Shown here: in pieces, positions 40,550 through 49,863 of the stretch
Layout: the number at the start of each line of letters is the position of its first letter
How positions within the stretch are numbered: position 1 is the first letter of the stretch
Origin: a virus
DNA length: 64,000 nt
Reading direction: 5' to 3' (one strand)
IMG/VR virus record: IMGVR_UViG_3300037193_001894
Coordinates: 1 to 64,000 of that record
Made by a program: the position numbers and the translations under genes
The notes under the pieces: generated by a model
Database searches by the model: none
Told to the model about the DNA's origin: nothing
The model's input: the letters and a program-made list of their open reading frames with translations, nothing else

Positions 40550-41410
40550 TCACGTCCAGGTCGCGGCGCTCGTGACCAACCGCTGTCGAGAGAGGGCCAA
40601 CTGGGCGTTGACCGGCGTGGTGCGTCGCAGGGTCAGCACCGGGGAGATCGCCTGCGCCGCCAGGTTCGCCACCGACACTCCGGGGCTGGCGGCTGCAACG
40701 AAGGTGGTGCCGTCCGCCGACAGCGTGTGCTGTCCGACCTGGGAGGGGCTCACCTCGGTCAGGGCCTGCATGAAGACCTTGATCCCGGACGCGGCCAGGC
40801 TGGGGCTGTCGTTCTTGACCCGGAAAGTCTTGTCCCCGGTCGAGTTCTGCTGGACGTTGCCCCAGTCGAAGTGCGTGGGGTGGTTGTCCAGCGGCTCGTC
40901 CAGGGTCGGGTGCCACAGCCGCATCCGGTGCAGGGCCTGGCCGGTGGTGGCCTTGCCGTAAAGGTGGATCGAGGTGGCCCGTGCGTCTCCGGTGTTCGCC
41001 TTGAGCCGGATCATCTGGTAGTTGGCCGCTCCGGCTCCGGCCAGGTCGTAGATGTCGGAGCGGTACCGGGTAGCCACCTGGTTGATAGTGGTCGGGATCG
41101 CGGCGTCGATCAGGGTCCAGGTGCCGTCGATCAGGGTGGTGGAGTCGTTCGACCCCTCCATCCGCCAGGTGACCCCAGCGCCCCACGCCGAGTCGATGTA
41201 GATGTGGCTGATGTCCATCCGGTAGGGGAAGACGAAGCCGATGTAAACGGAGTCGTAGCCGTCCACGTTCGCGGCGGACTCGTCGTTGAAGTACGTCTTG
41301 GAGGCGCTGATCTCCGTCACCACGTTCGAGCCGTTGATGAAGTAGACCCGGCTCCCGTCTCGGTCGTACTCGATCTTGGGTGCGGGCAGGTCCGCGTGTG
41401 ATCCGGCCAT
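40550..41410 (-). CDS. Tail-tip structural protein (paralogue A)
   Basis: The 286-residue protein begins AGSHADLPAPKIEYDRDG and contains SIHLYGKATTGQ, LWHPTLDEPLDNHP and FDWGNVQQ. These match the corresponding LHLYGKRS, FWHPTLNQPLSDSP and LDWGNRP of the next-but-one gene upstream, so the two are paralogues. Composition is beta-rich with no enzymatic motif. ATG with GAAGGAG at nine-ten bases. Probably a baseplate or fibre component. Confidence 0.65.
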   Translation of the reverse strand: MAGSHADLPAPKIEYDRDGSRVYFINGSNVVTEISASKTYFNDESAANVDGYDSVYIGFVFPYRMDISHIYIDSAWGAGVTWRMEGSNDSTTLIDGTWTLIDAAIPTTINQVATRYRSDIYDLAGAGAANYQMIRLKANTGDARATSIHLYGKATTGQALHRMRLWHPTLDEPLDNHPTHFDWGNVQQNSTGDKTFRVKNDSPSLAASGIKVFMQALTEVSPSQVGQHTLSADGTTFVAAASPGVSVANLAAQAISPVLTLRRTTPVNAQLALSRQRLVTSAATWT

Positions 41411-41655
41411 CAGGTCACATCTCCTTCATAGGACTGGGCCGTTGCGTCGGCCTGATTCAGGATCACGATCCGGTTGATCGTCGGCACAATCGGTGTGCCC
41501 CACCCCTTCTGGGGCACGAGTACGTCCAGCGTGGGGGGTATCTCGAACCCGACGTTGAGGACCGCCTCGAAGGTCGCATCGGGGCTGGAGGCAAGGAACG
41601 ACGACGGGTCGAACCCGACGTTCTCGTATGCCTCCACGGTGGCGTCCTGACTCAT
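41410..41655 (-). CDS. Small tail protein with short repeats
   Basis: The 81-residue protein has two short repeats (DATVEAYENVGF and DATFEAVLNVGF) and a C-terminal segment VPQKGWGTPIVPTINRIVIL. This segment resembles the C-terminus of the 177-residue repeat protein at 38226-38759. It lies between the two paralogous tail proteins. A shared docking or decoration module is likely. Confidence 0.65.
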   Translation of the reverse strand: MSQDATVEAYENVGFDPSSFLASSPDATFEAVLNVGFEIPPTLDVLVPQKGWGTPIVPTINRIVILNQADATAQSYEGDVT

Positions 41656-42458
41656 GAGACCCAGCCTCCCGCCGTGGCGTAGATGCGCTGGGTCCAGAGG
41701 CTCAAGACTGCCGTGGCCAGCAGGCTCTGCTGGATGGTGACCAGCCCGCTGATCTCCCCAGGGGCGAGGGACGGGATGACGGCAGCGGCCCCCAGGGGGC
41801 CTCCCTCGTAGGCGAACTGGTGCTGGCTGACGAAGGTGGGGTTGGCGTCGGTCAGGGCCTCCATCCCGACCGTGATGTTGGTCGCCGTGACCAGGTTCGA
41901 GACGTTCTTGACTCGGACCTGGCGGGACTCCGAGGTGCCCCGAGGCCGGTTCCCCCAGTCCAGGTGCGCGGGCGAGTCGCTCAGCGGCTGGTTCAGCGTC
42001 GGGTGCCAGAACTCCAGCCGATCGGAGTCCTCAGACCTCTTGCCGTACAGATGCAGCGTGGCGATCTGCGAGGAGGAGAGTTGCGCGGAGTGGCTCATCA
42101 GGACCCGCATGGTCTTGACGTTCACCAGGGGCTGCGGAACTGCGGCGACGAGCGTCCGGTATCCGGGGATGGCCGTCCCCCGGTGGGAGATCGAGCCTCG
42201 CCCAGTCCAGGTCCCGTCGTAGCCGTTGGTGGTGTCCTCGGAGGTCTCCACGGTGCTGATGAACCGGTACTGCCCACCGAAGGCCCCGGCATCCGCGAAG
42301 TAGTGGGTGATGGTGACCCGCTTCGGGAAGAAGAACATCACCCAGTTATTGCCGCTCCGGTTCACCACGTCGCCGCTGTTCTCGTTGTTCATCACCTTCA
42401 ACTCGGCAGCGGTCACCGGGACCACGGTCTGGGTGCCGCTGGGCATGGTGTAGGCCAC
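41652..42458 (-). CDS. Tail-tip structural protein (paralogue B), start uncertain
   Basis: From the GTG at 42458 the protein has 268 residues. The frame is open further upstream and reads IAGNYPDVPGPRIAYDRDG, matching the first residues of paralogue A (AGSHADLPAPKIEYDRDG). At the position of paralogue A's ATG there is ATC (42516-42518), with AAGGAGG at the same spacing upstream. No ATG, GTG or TTG lies in between except the late GTG. So either ATC is the start (288 residues), or the start was lost and a shorter GTG product is made. Body motifs as in paralogue A. Confidence 0.65.
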   Translation of the reverse strand: MAYTMPSGTQTVVPVTAAELKVMNNENSGDVVNRSGNNWVMFFFPKRVTITHYFADAGAFGGQYRFISTVETSEDTTNGYDGTWTGRGSISHRGTAIPGYRTLVAAVPQPLVNVKTMRVLMSHSAQLSSSQIATLHLYGKRSEDSDRLEFWHPTLNQPLSDSPAHLDWGNRPRGTSESRQVRVKNVSNLVTATNITVGMEALTDANPTFVSQHQFAYEGGPLGAAAVIPSLAPGEISGLVTIQQSLLATAVLSLWTQRIYATAGGWVS

Positions 42459-42507
42459 CGTGCCGTCCCGGTCGTAGGCGATCCGGGGGCCGGGGACATC
42501 GGGGTAG

Positions 42508-42969
42508 TTACCGGCGATCTGAACCAGCCTCCTTCAGCAGGAACCAGGCCTCCAGGCCTGCCTCGTGGTCCGGGGCGTCCACCTTCCGGCCCCGATTGAG
42601 TGCAGGGCGACAGCCGGGTGGACGCAGGGCAACTGCGGAGCGACCCTTGACCTGCTCCTCCGTGAAGAGGTAGGTCGAGCCTCCGGCGATCACTGCGAGG
42701 ATGTCGAACCCGCCCTCGCACGGCGTGCGATCCTCCTGGTCACGAGTCGATCGCCGGGTCACCCTCACGTCGGCGTCCCAGCGGTCTCGGCCCGTGTTGT
42801 AGCAGGCCAACTTCACCTGCACGCGCTTCAGCACGCCATCGGTATCGGTGATGAGGTCGTAGCCCTGAGCGTGCCCCCAGGGCACAGAGATTCCGACGCC
42901 CTTCTCCGCAGCAGCGGCGGCGAAGCGCATCTCGGCTGCGGTCCCCGCACCGCACGGTGTCCATCCCAT
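42508..42969 (-). CDS. PD-(D/E)XK-type endonuclease in the tail operon
   Basis: This 153-residue protein starts with a helix carrying TAAEMRFAAAAAEKG. It then has VPWGHAQGYDLITDTDG and VLKRVQVKLACY, giving Asp and a Q-x-K pair on adjacent strands, as in the PD-(D/E)XK group related to intron homing endonucleases. A later strand is FDILAVIAGG. It is the only apparent nuclease among structural genes and overlaps both neighbours. It may be a free-standing homing-type endonuclease or a DNA-entry nuclease; the sequence does not decide. Confidence 0.65.
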   Translation of the reverse strand: MGWTPCGAGTAAEMRFAAAAAEKGVGISVPWGHAQGYDLITDTDGVLKRVQVKLACYNTGRDRWDADVRVTRRSTRDQEDRTPCEGGFDILAVIAGGSTYLFTEEQVKGRSAVALRPPGCRPALNRGRKVDAPDHEAGLEAWFLLKEAGSDRR

Positions 42970-43598
42970 CAGACCCTCCTCACGCGGACCTGGACCACCA
43001 GGTCGGATCCTGCTGCGTCGGTGCCCACCTGGTCGATGTCGATGGTCAGGTAGTCCTCGACCTCCAGCACAGGGTCATTCGGGGTCGCCGTGCTGGTGTT
43101 GCCTCCGGCCGGGATGGTCGGCTGCGACGCCTGGCTGGTGAAGATCGTGTTGCCGTTCTTGTTCACGTCCACGATCAGCGGCTGCCCGGCCGGTGGCGTG
43201 CCCACCGAGACCCGGATCACCTCGATGACCGACGCCTCCTCGATGTAGAAGCGCAGGTTCCCGACCTGCGGGCTGGCCATCCCAGCCAGGGTGAACGAGA
43301 ACGTCTCCTTGTCGAAGTCGGTGTTGCCGACCGAGACGTTCTCGAAGTAGATCTCCTGGGTGGAGCCCGACGGGGTGACGCCGATCCGCACGATCTGGGG
43401 CTGGTCGAGGTAGAAGTCGATCACCCCGTCCTCGATCGTGAACGGGTTCGGCAGGGGCGTCCCGCCGACGGACTCGGAGTAGATCGCCTCCATGATCAGG
43501 TCGGTGGTGCCGGGGTCCAGCAGGCGCACGATGCTGTTGGTCATCAGGTTGCCTGCGTCGTCCTGGACCGGCCGGTGGAAGTGCTCTCGGGTGGGCAT
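42969..43598 (-). CDS. Tail structural protein
   Basis: The 209-residue protein opens REHFHRPVQDDAGNLMTN and reads as beta-rich (IVRIGVTPSGSTQEIYFE, FTLAGMASPQVGNLRFYIEE). This is like the upper-baseplate or fibre-attachment proteins that carry a short BppU-type N-terminus. ATG overlaps nothing upstream (ten-base gap). Function inferred from position. Confidence 0.6.
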   Translation of the reverse strand: MPTREHFHRPVQDDAGNLMTNSIVRLLDPGTTDLIMEAIYSESVGGTPLPNPFTIEDGVIDFYLDQPQIVRIGVTPSGSTQEIYFENVSVGNTDFDKETFSFTLAGMASPQVGNLRFYIEEASVIEVIRVSVGTPPAGQPLIVDVNKNGNTIFTSQASQPTIPAGGNTSTATPNDPVLEVEDYLTIDIDQVGTDAAGSDLVVQVRVRRV

Positions 43599-43607
43599 GT
43601 CGATTCC

Positions 43608-46145
43608 TTACTCGGAGGCCGGGACGGCGGACGGGATGACGAGGGACTCGCCGAGGACGATGTTGGTGCCGTAGACCGAGGAGGAGGCCCGGGCTTCGCC
43701 CTCCCAGACACCTCGGGGCTGGTCGCCGTCGAGGTACCCCTGCTCGAACTCGGTGAGGTCGAGACCGTTGTCGGTGACGAACGCGCAGTCCACGTAGATC
43801 ACGGTGCCCGAAGGGGGCGGGGGCGCGTACCCGGCGTCGCCGATCTGCGGAGCCGAGGCGAACTCGATGAACAGCAGCCAGTGCGTGGCCTGGTCGCTGG
43901 TCGCGGTGTTGAGGTAGCGGAACGGCTCCCACTCCACCCCCGGCCCGATGCGTACCGGGAAGGAGATCGAGTCCTCCTTGACGAAGACGCTCACGCCGTA
44001 CGGGCGCTCGTAGTACCGGGCGTACAGCGTCACCCAGATCTCGTCGTCGGGGCTGGAGATCTGGACCTCGCCGGAGAGCGTCCGGAACTCGGGGATCCGG
44101 AACATGCCGTGGTGCTCGCCCTGGAGGTCGCCCTGCTCGGGGCCGTCGGGTCCCTTGACCAGCAGGCCCGCCCGCTGCCCCGTCGATCCGACGGTGTACT
44201 TGAACACCCGGTTGCCGTGGTGGGAGTTGTTCACCTCCACCATCTCGATGGCGACCATGTTGAACTCGACCGCGAGGATCTCCACCGAGGGGTTGGCCTC
44301 GATGTTGACCTGCAACCCCTCGCTGACCATCCAGGACTTGAGCAGCGCGAAGGTCTGCGGGGTGCCGAAGTAGTAGGCCAGCGGCGTCGCCCAGTCCCCC
44401 GTGGTGGCATCCGCCGTCCGAGGGATGAGGTAGCCGTTCACGTCGAGGGCGCGGAAGAACTCGTCGGAGAAGGTGATCGAGTACTCCTGGACCGTCCCGT
44501 CCCCGGTCACCGGGATCTGCTCGTTGCCGAGCATGTAGGTCTGGCTGACCGAGCCGAGGTACCAGGACCAGACCGCATCGGCGGTGCTGCGGACCCGGAC
44601 CTTCATCTCCATCGCGAGCACGTCGGTCATCGTGGTGCGGCCCTCGGGCAAGGAGACCACCGCCGAGGGGCTGCTCGACCAGGCCTCAGCGAGCCGGACT
44701 CCGGTGGCGTCGTCGCCGTCGGTCCACGGGTGCGTGCCGCTCGATCCGACCGCCACGAAGTCCCCGGCGATCGCACTCATCGCGGCGGGCTGGGCCGAGG
44801 CCTGGGTGATGTCGGGATCGGCGGTGTCGAGCCCGCCGTAGAGCGAGAAGTGCAGGATCGTGCAGTGGTCCTGGTAGGTGGGGTTCTCGCTGAACTGGTC
44901 GAGCCAGGACCAGCCGAAGTAGCCGTTCCCGTTCGGGGTGATGACCGGGAGGATCCAGTCCTCGTAGCCGGAGAGGGTGTAGTGGTTCTCCACCGCGTCC
45001 TGGCTGCTGACCTCCGAGTCGAGGTGCAGGGTCGGCGCGGTGTACTCGTGGGTGGCCGTGAGGGTGTCGTCGAGGATGAGCAGTTGCAGGGTGCGTCCGA
45101 TCTCGGTGTTCTCGAACGGGTCGCTCTGGTCGAGGTCGATGACGGTGACGAAGTTGCCGGGCTTCCACTCCTGGAGCCACCAGATGTAGGAGCCGCGAGA
45201 GCCCCGGGTCTGGGCCAGGATCACGTCGGGGTCCGCCACGAGGTCCGTGCCGTTCCACCGGAACCGGCGCAGGATCAGCCGGTCGGAGAGGTCGCTGGCC
45301 GAGTTGTTGTAGGTGGTCTCCTGGATCGCGGCGATGACCGAGCCGTCGCTGGCCCCGCAGGTGTTGACGAAGCCGGTGACGCCGTTGGAGGACGTGTAGG
45401 TGTAGGTGTAGAAGTCGGCGGTCTGGTCGAGCAGAGTCCCGGAGTAGTCGTAGACCCGGAAGTACTGGTGGTCGCCGCTTTGGAGGTAGTCGGTCTGCAC
45501 CTTGACCGCGAACACGCCGGTTCCGAGTGTGTGAGCCCTGCCGGGCGACCAGGAGTCCTTCGCCCCCAGCGGGACCACGAAGGACAGGTCCGGGAGGATG
45601 GTCTCCCCGTCCCCGGCGATGTCGAACCGGATCAGGAAGACGCCCCGGTGCTCGGTGGCCCCGTTGTTGGTCCAGCCATTCACGAAGATGACGCCGTGCA
45701 CCGTGTTGCCGGTGCGCCACCAGGAGTCCGCCCAGTCCGAGTACGACGGCCTGGCGTCGAGCACCGTGGCCCACTCGGCGGGCAGGTTCTCCGAGGAGAA
45801 GATGACGGTCGGGGCCACGTCGTCGGCGGAGGGGTTCTGCGCGACAGCATCGGTCGCGGGCTTGTCCTTGACGATGCCCGCAGCCAACTGCCCCGGGCTG
45901 CCGTCGCCGATCGAGTTGGTGACCAGCACCACCCCTCCCCCGATCGGGTGGTACTGCGGCACGTGCGGCTGCTGGTCGGCGAGGTACTTGCGGTCGGAGA
46001 CGCCCTGGGAGCCCAGCCGGGCGTTGACCAGCGCCCCGGAGGCGACCAGCACCCGGTCGTCGGCCAGGGGGTAGCCCTCCGGCGTGTAGCCCCACTGCCC
46101 GAAGGTGTTCGGGGCCAACTTGGTGACGGCGAGGGTCTCAGCCAC
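43608..46145 (-). CDS. Large tail protein, propeller-like
   Basis: The 845-residue protein starts at a GTG (VAETLAVTKLAPNTFGQWG), with an eight-base overlap with the preceding gene. The first ~470 residues alternate aromatic strands and loops (FVNGWTNNGATEHRGVF, YFRVYDYSGTLLDQT, FVTVIDLDQSDPF, NGYFGWSWLDQ), in the manner of a beta-propeller. The C-terminal ~350 residues are carbohydrate-binding-module-like. No signal or membrane segment. Receptor binding is plausible; no glycanase motif is evident. Confidence 0.6.
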   Translation of the reverse strand: MAETLAVTKLAPNTFGQWGYTPEGYPLADDRVLVASGALVNARLGSQGVSDRKYLADQQPHVPQYHPIGGGVVLVTNSIGDGSPGQLAAGIVKDKPATDAVAQNPSADDVAPTVIFSSENLPAEWATVLDARPSYSDWADSWWRTGNTVHGVIFVNGWTNNGATEHRGVFLIRFDIAGDGETILPDLSFVVPLGAKDSWSPGRAHTLGTGVFAVKVQTDYLQSGDHQYFRVYDYSGTLLDQTADFYTYTYTSSNGVTGFVNTCGASDGSVIAAIQETTYNNSASDLSDRLILRRFRWNGTDLVADPDVILAQTRGSRGSYIWWLQEWKPGNFVTVIDLDQSDPFENTEIGRTLQLLILDDTLTATHEYTAPTLHLDSEVSSQDAVENHYTLSGYEDWILPVITPNGNGYFGWSWLDQFSENPTYQDHCTILHFSLYGGLDTADPDITQASAQPAAMSAIAGDFVAVGSSGTHPWTDGDDATGVRLAEAWSSSPSAVVSLPEGRTTMTDVLAMEMKVRVRSTADAVWSWYLGSVSQTYMLGNEQIPVTGDGTVQEYSITFSDEFFRALDVNGYLIPRTADATTGDWATPLAYYFGTPQTFALLKSWMVSEGLQVNIEANPSVEILAVEFNMVAIEMVEVNNSHHGNRVFKYTVGSTGQRAGLLVKGPDGPEQGDLQGEHHGMFRIPEFRTLSGEVQISSPDDEIWVTLYARYYERPYGVSVFVKEDSISFPVRIGPGVEWEPFRYLNTATSDQATHWLLFIEFASAPQIGDAGYAPPPPSGTVIYVDCAFVTDNGLDLTEFEQGYLDGDQPRGVWEGEARASSSVYGTNIVLGESLVIPSAVPASE

Positions 46146-49100
46146 GAGGCACCTCCCTGATCCACTGGGTCGCCACGACCGTGCCTCCCTCGGCCTCCCA
46201 GCCGTCGGTGTTGCCGCTCTCGCCACCGGGGTTGATCGAGAGGTTCCGCCAGAACGCCGTGGGGGTCTCCACGACCGGGGGCTCCTGGAGCAGGAACTGC
46301 CGGTAGAGGAACCACCAGTTCTCCGGGATGGGCTTGCTCCAGGTCTTGAACATCGGGCTGTCGGTGACCGCAGGGAACTGGTCGTACGGCGTCTGGTTCG
46401 GCCCGCCGTGCTCGATGGTCTCGCGGGGCATCGCGCCCAACTCCATCGTGGAGTACCAGGGCCGGATCAGCAGCGCGCTCACGTGGGCGTTCTGGCGGTA
46501 GGAGCGGACCCGGAAGCGCAGGCTGGAGCCGTCCCCGACATCCTGGGTCTCCGAGGGCACCGAGGGGAACAGGAAGGCCGCGTGCGGGTTGTTGCGGATG
46601 TCGAAGACCCGGTACCAGGTGTTGCCGTCGTCGTTGGAGAACTCCCACACGATGGGGTCCTCGAACAGCGAGATGTTGTCCACGTAGAAGGTGTCGCGGG
46701 TCGCGCCCTCCTGGTAGAGCCGGACCGAGACCCGGCCGTCGTAGCCCTCGAAGCCCTCGGCCTGGTTGACCAGCGCCACGTCGTCCCAGGTCGGCGCGTA
46801 CGGCGCGGGGTCGGACGCCTCGATGGCGTCCCAGGTGCCCAGCGCCTCCACGTCGGCCCAGGTGCGGCCGGGGTCGGGGACGGACCCGCCCTCGCCGACG
46901 GTGTGTCCGACGTACCACTCGGTGATCCGGCCGGGCTGGGCGTAGGCGACCTCATCGGCGAGCACCTCGCCGGTCTCCGCGACGATCTGGAGGTGCAGCG
47001 GCCCACCGAGGTTGGTCGGCGCGTACACCCGGGCCGCAGCGTAGATCCGGCCACCCACGGCGGGGTAGAGGAACTGGCTGCTCTCGATGCCCCCGGTCGA
47101 GGCCGGGGTGCCCTCCAGGGTGTCGGCAGCCAGGTCGTCCCAGACCGGCAGGTTCGGGTCCGGCTCGGACCCCTCGATGTCGTTCCAGGTGCCCATCTGC
47201 TCGATGAAGTTCCAGAACCCGTTCGAGGCCAGGGAGTCCCCGGCGACCGCCACCCGGTCCACCCGCACGGTGGTGCCGATGTCGGTGTTGAGGTCGCTGC
47301 TCTGGGTGATCTGAGCCCCGCCGTAGCGCCTCCAGCGCAGCAGCCGGGGGTCGTTGAAGTCCGGGTCCGAGAGCATCTGGTGGGGAGGCGTCTGAGAGGT
47401 GGCGAACTGGATCCCCCGGACGTTGCGGCGCGAGGAGAGCACCTTGCTGGTGGCCTCGACGTAGCCGCCGATCAGGGAAGCGGCAGTGAGCCCGGAGGGG
47501 CTGTCGAGACGCCAAGGCCGAGCGCTGGTCTCCAGCACGTCCATGTCGTGGAAGTGGAGCAGGTACTCCTCGGTGTCGTCGGCGGCGGTGTAGTCCACCT
47601 TGAACATCCGGATCGAGTTCAGCCCGACGAAGTAGGCCACCTTCGCGGTGTGCCGGACCTCGATGGTCTCGTAGTAGTGCCGACCGACCTGGGTGAAGCG
47701 CGGGGCCTGCCGGACGCCCTGGTGCCAGGGGATCAGGTTGAACGAAGGGCTCAGCGCCTTGAGCCGGTCCTGCGCGTTCGGGTCCTCGGCGTAGAGCGCC
47801 TCGGTCGGGGTGTACTCGGGGTAGACGTTCTCCGAGTGGACGAGGTTCATCAGGCGCTGCTGGTCGGCGAACCGGACCACCGCCCCGAGGTCCTGGTTGA
47901 CCTTCGCGCCGGAGCCGCCCGGGGATGCCTCGGAGGCCCCGCTCACGTTGCGGAGCGCGACCGAGTTCTCGTAGGTCTCGCGGGTGAACACCTTGACCTT
48001 GCGGGTCATCGGGAAGATCGAGGAGTAGGGCTGGGCGACGAGGTTGGTGAACTCGAACTTGAAGAAGCGGGCGAGCACCGGGTCGAACTTCAAGAGCCCC
48101 TTGTGCAACTTGAAGTCGCGGTTGATCGGGGTCCACTCCAGGGACTCGTAGATGTCGCCGGGGCCACCGACGAACCCCCACGGGTTGATCGAGTCGTCGC
48201 CGACGGTGCGGGTGTCGGGGTTCTGCCGGAGCAGCGCGTTGCGGGTGTGGTCCGGCCGCTCCTCGCCGATCTCCGGGCGGGCCAGGAACTCCCCGAGGGT
48301 GTCGGCGGACAGGAACTCCTCGCCGTCGAACGCGCCCTGCTTGAGGATCGCCCCGGCCAGGATGTACCCGCCCCGGCCCACGTCGGCGTTGGAGTCCTTG
48401 CGCAGCGCCCCGAACCTCAGGGTCCCGGCCAGGTCCTGGTCGGCGAACGGGAGCCCGGTCGCGAGGTCGATCCCGCTGGCCTGGGGGACGTACGGCGCAG
48501 CGGACGCCCCGGCGTTGAAGTCCGGCATCAGCATCTGCACCTGGTCGCCCTCGGAGACCACCACGACGCGCAGCGAGTCGTTGACGACGAAGGTCGCCGG
48601 GGCCGCGAGCGTCGCGCCCCGGACGGTGGCCACGATCTGGCTGTCCTTCCACTCGACCCGGAGGCCGGGCCAGTCGATGAACACCCGGGGGTCGGTGGAG
48701 GTGGAGGCGAACTGCGGCTGGATGGCCAGCCCGACCCACCAGTCCTTGGCCGGGTCCCACTGGATCATCGTGTTGTCGATGTCGAGGTAGCCGAAGTCCT
48801 CGGCGGGGAACAGGACGCCGCTGGCCTTGGAGGACACCGCGCCACGGGGCTGGAGGCCCGGGAAGCGCAGCGGGGAGTCGGAGGCCTCGAAGCCCCCGGA
48901 CAGGTCGAGCGCCTGGGCGGAGTAGTAGAGGTTGACGCTGACCCCGGAGGTGGTCGGGTCCACCTCGAAGCGGTCCACCGTCTGGGGTCCGCCGTTGCCG
49001 TCCCGGGCGTCGGCGTAGAGGTTGACCACGGCGTACGGCACCGGCTGGGGCTCGCACTTCCAGATGTCGTCCTCGCCGACGCGCTGCGACTTGGGGGTCC

Positions 49101-49863
49101 GGGCGATCGCGGCCCTGGTCGGCCAGAGGATGTCCGAGGCGCTGTACTGGCGCAGCACGAAGTCCACCGGGGAGCCGAGCAGGTCGGTGGAGGAGGAGAA
49201 GGTCTCGGCCAGGTCCACCTGCTGGGTGGGGGTGAGGTCGCCCGGCAGGTCGGTGCGGTCGGCGACGGTGTGGCCGACCTGGAAGTCCTGCACGGCCAGC
49301 GAGTAGTTGACCGGATCCCCACGGCGGTCCCGGGGGACGCCCTTGGTGGGGATGCGGGTGAGCACCAGCCGGAACCGGCTGGCCTTGATGTTGCGCGAGT
49401 GCACGTTCACGTCGTGCCAGTGGCCCGCGCCCCGGTGCTGGTGGTGGCGGTGGGTGTTGTCGAAGACGCCCTCGTGGACCACCTTCGGGGTGGAGTCCTT
49501 GAGGGTGACCACCACCGGCTTGCCGTTGCGCTTGCGGCGGACCGGACGCCACTCCTCGTACCGCTCGTTGTAGTACTGGAGCCAGGCCCGGCAGGGGAAG
49601 TTCGACAGCCTGAACTGGAACTTGTTGACCAACTTGGTCGTGTTCAGGCTCACCTCCATCACCTCGCGGATCGGCGAGGTGGCCCGGCGCTGCGGGGTGG
49701 CCCAGAACCGGTTCGGGGAGTCCCACTTGGTGCCGCCCAGGGCAGCAGTGTTGGCCTCGTAGAGGCTCTTGAGGTCCTCCAGCGGCACGCCGTCGATGTA
49801 GAGCCGGGAGAGCACCTCTCCGTTCAGGCCCGGGGCCACGGAGATCGCGGGGATCTTAGCCAT
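46138..49863 (-). CDS. Large baseplate/fibre protein (1241 residues)
   Basis: This is a beta-rich tail protein starting AKIPAISVAPGLNGEVLSRL. The central part has FEASDSPLRFPGLQPRG and LAIQPQFASTSTDPR (lectin-like strands). Towards the C-terminus it has two copies of a Trp-rich motif: GTWNDIEGSEPDPNLPVW and GTWDAIEASDPAPYAPTW. The same motif occurs in the next gene upstream. Each is linked to a jelly-roll-like segment (VDNISLFEDP). No enzymatic motif is seen. A wedge or fibre-network protein is likely. The ATG at 49863 overlaps the upstream gene by eight bases. Confidence 0.6.
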   Translation of the reverse strand: MAKIPAISVAPGLNGEVLSRLYIDGVPLEDLKSLYEANTAALGGTKWDSPNRFWATPQRRATSPIREVMEVSLNTTKLVNKFQFRLSNFPCRAWLQYYNERYEEWRPVRRKRNGKPVVVTLKDSTPKVVHEGVFDNTHRHHQHRGAGHWHDVNVHSRNIKASRFRLVLTRIPTKGVPRDRRGDPVNYSLAVQDFQVGHTVADRTDLPGDLTPTQQVDLAETFSSSTDLLGSPVDFVLRQYSASDILWPTRAAIARTPKSQRVGEDDIWKCEPQPVPYAVVNLYADARDGNGGPQTVDRFEVDPTTSGVSVNLYYSAQALDLSGGFEASDSPLRFPGLQPRGAVSSKASGVLFPAEDFGYLDIDNTMIQWDPAKDWWVGLAIQPQFASTSTDPRVFIDWPGLRVEWKDSQIVATVRGATLAAPATFVVNDSLRVVVVSEGDQVQMLMPDFNAGASAAPYVPQASGIDLATGLPFADQDLAGTLRFGALRKDSNADVGRGGYILAGAILKQGAFDGEEFLSADTLGEFLARPEIGEERPDHTRNALLRQNPDTRTVGDDSINPWGFVGGPGDIYESLEWTPINRDFKLHKGLLKFDPVLARFFKFEFTNLVAQPYSSIFPMTRKVKVFTRETYENSVALRNVSGASEASPGGSGAKVNQDLGAVVRFADQQRLMNLVHSENVYPEYTPTEALYAEDPNAQDRLKALSPSFNLIPWHQGVRQAPRFTQVGRHYYETIEVRHTAKVAYFVGLNSIRMFKVDYTAADDTEEYLLHFHDMDVLETSARPWRLDSPSGLTAASLIGGYVEATSKVLSSRRNVRGIQFATSQTPPHQMLSDPDFNDPRLLRWRRYGGAQITQSSDLNTDIGTTVRVDRVAVAGDSLASNGFWNFIEQMGTWNDIEGSEPDPNLPVWDDLAADTLEGTPASTGGIESSQFLYPAVGGRIYAAARVYAPTNLGGPLHLQIVAETGEVLADEVAYAQPGRITEWYVGHTVGEGGSVPDPGRTWADVEALGTWDAIEASDPAPYAPTWDDVALVNQAEGFEGYDGRVSVRLYQEGATRDTFYVDNISLFEDPIVWEFSNDDGNTWYRVFDIRNNPHAAFLFPSVPSETQDVGDGSSLRFRVRSYRQNAHVSALLIRPWYSTMELGAMPRETIEHGGPNQTPYDQFPAVTDSPMFKTWSKPIPENWWFLYRQFLLQEPPVVETPTAFWRNLSINPGGESGNTDGWEAEGGTVVATQWIREVPRG

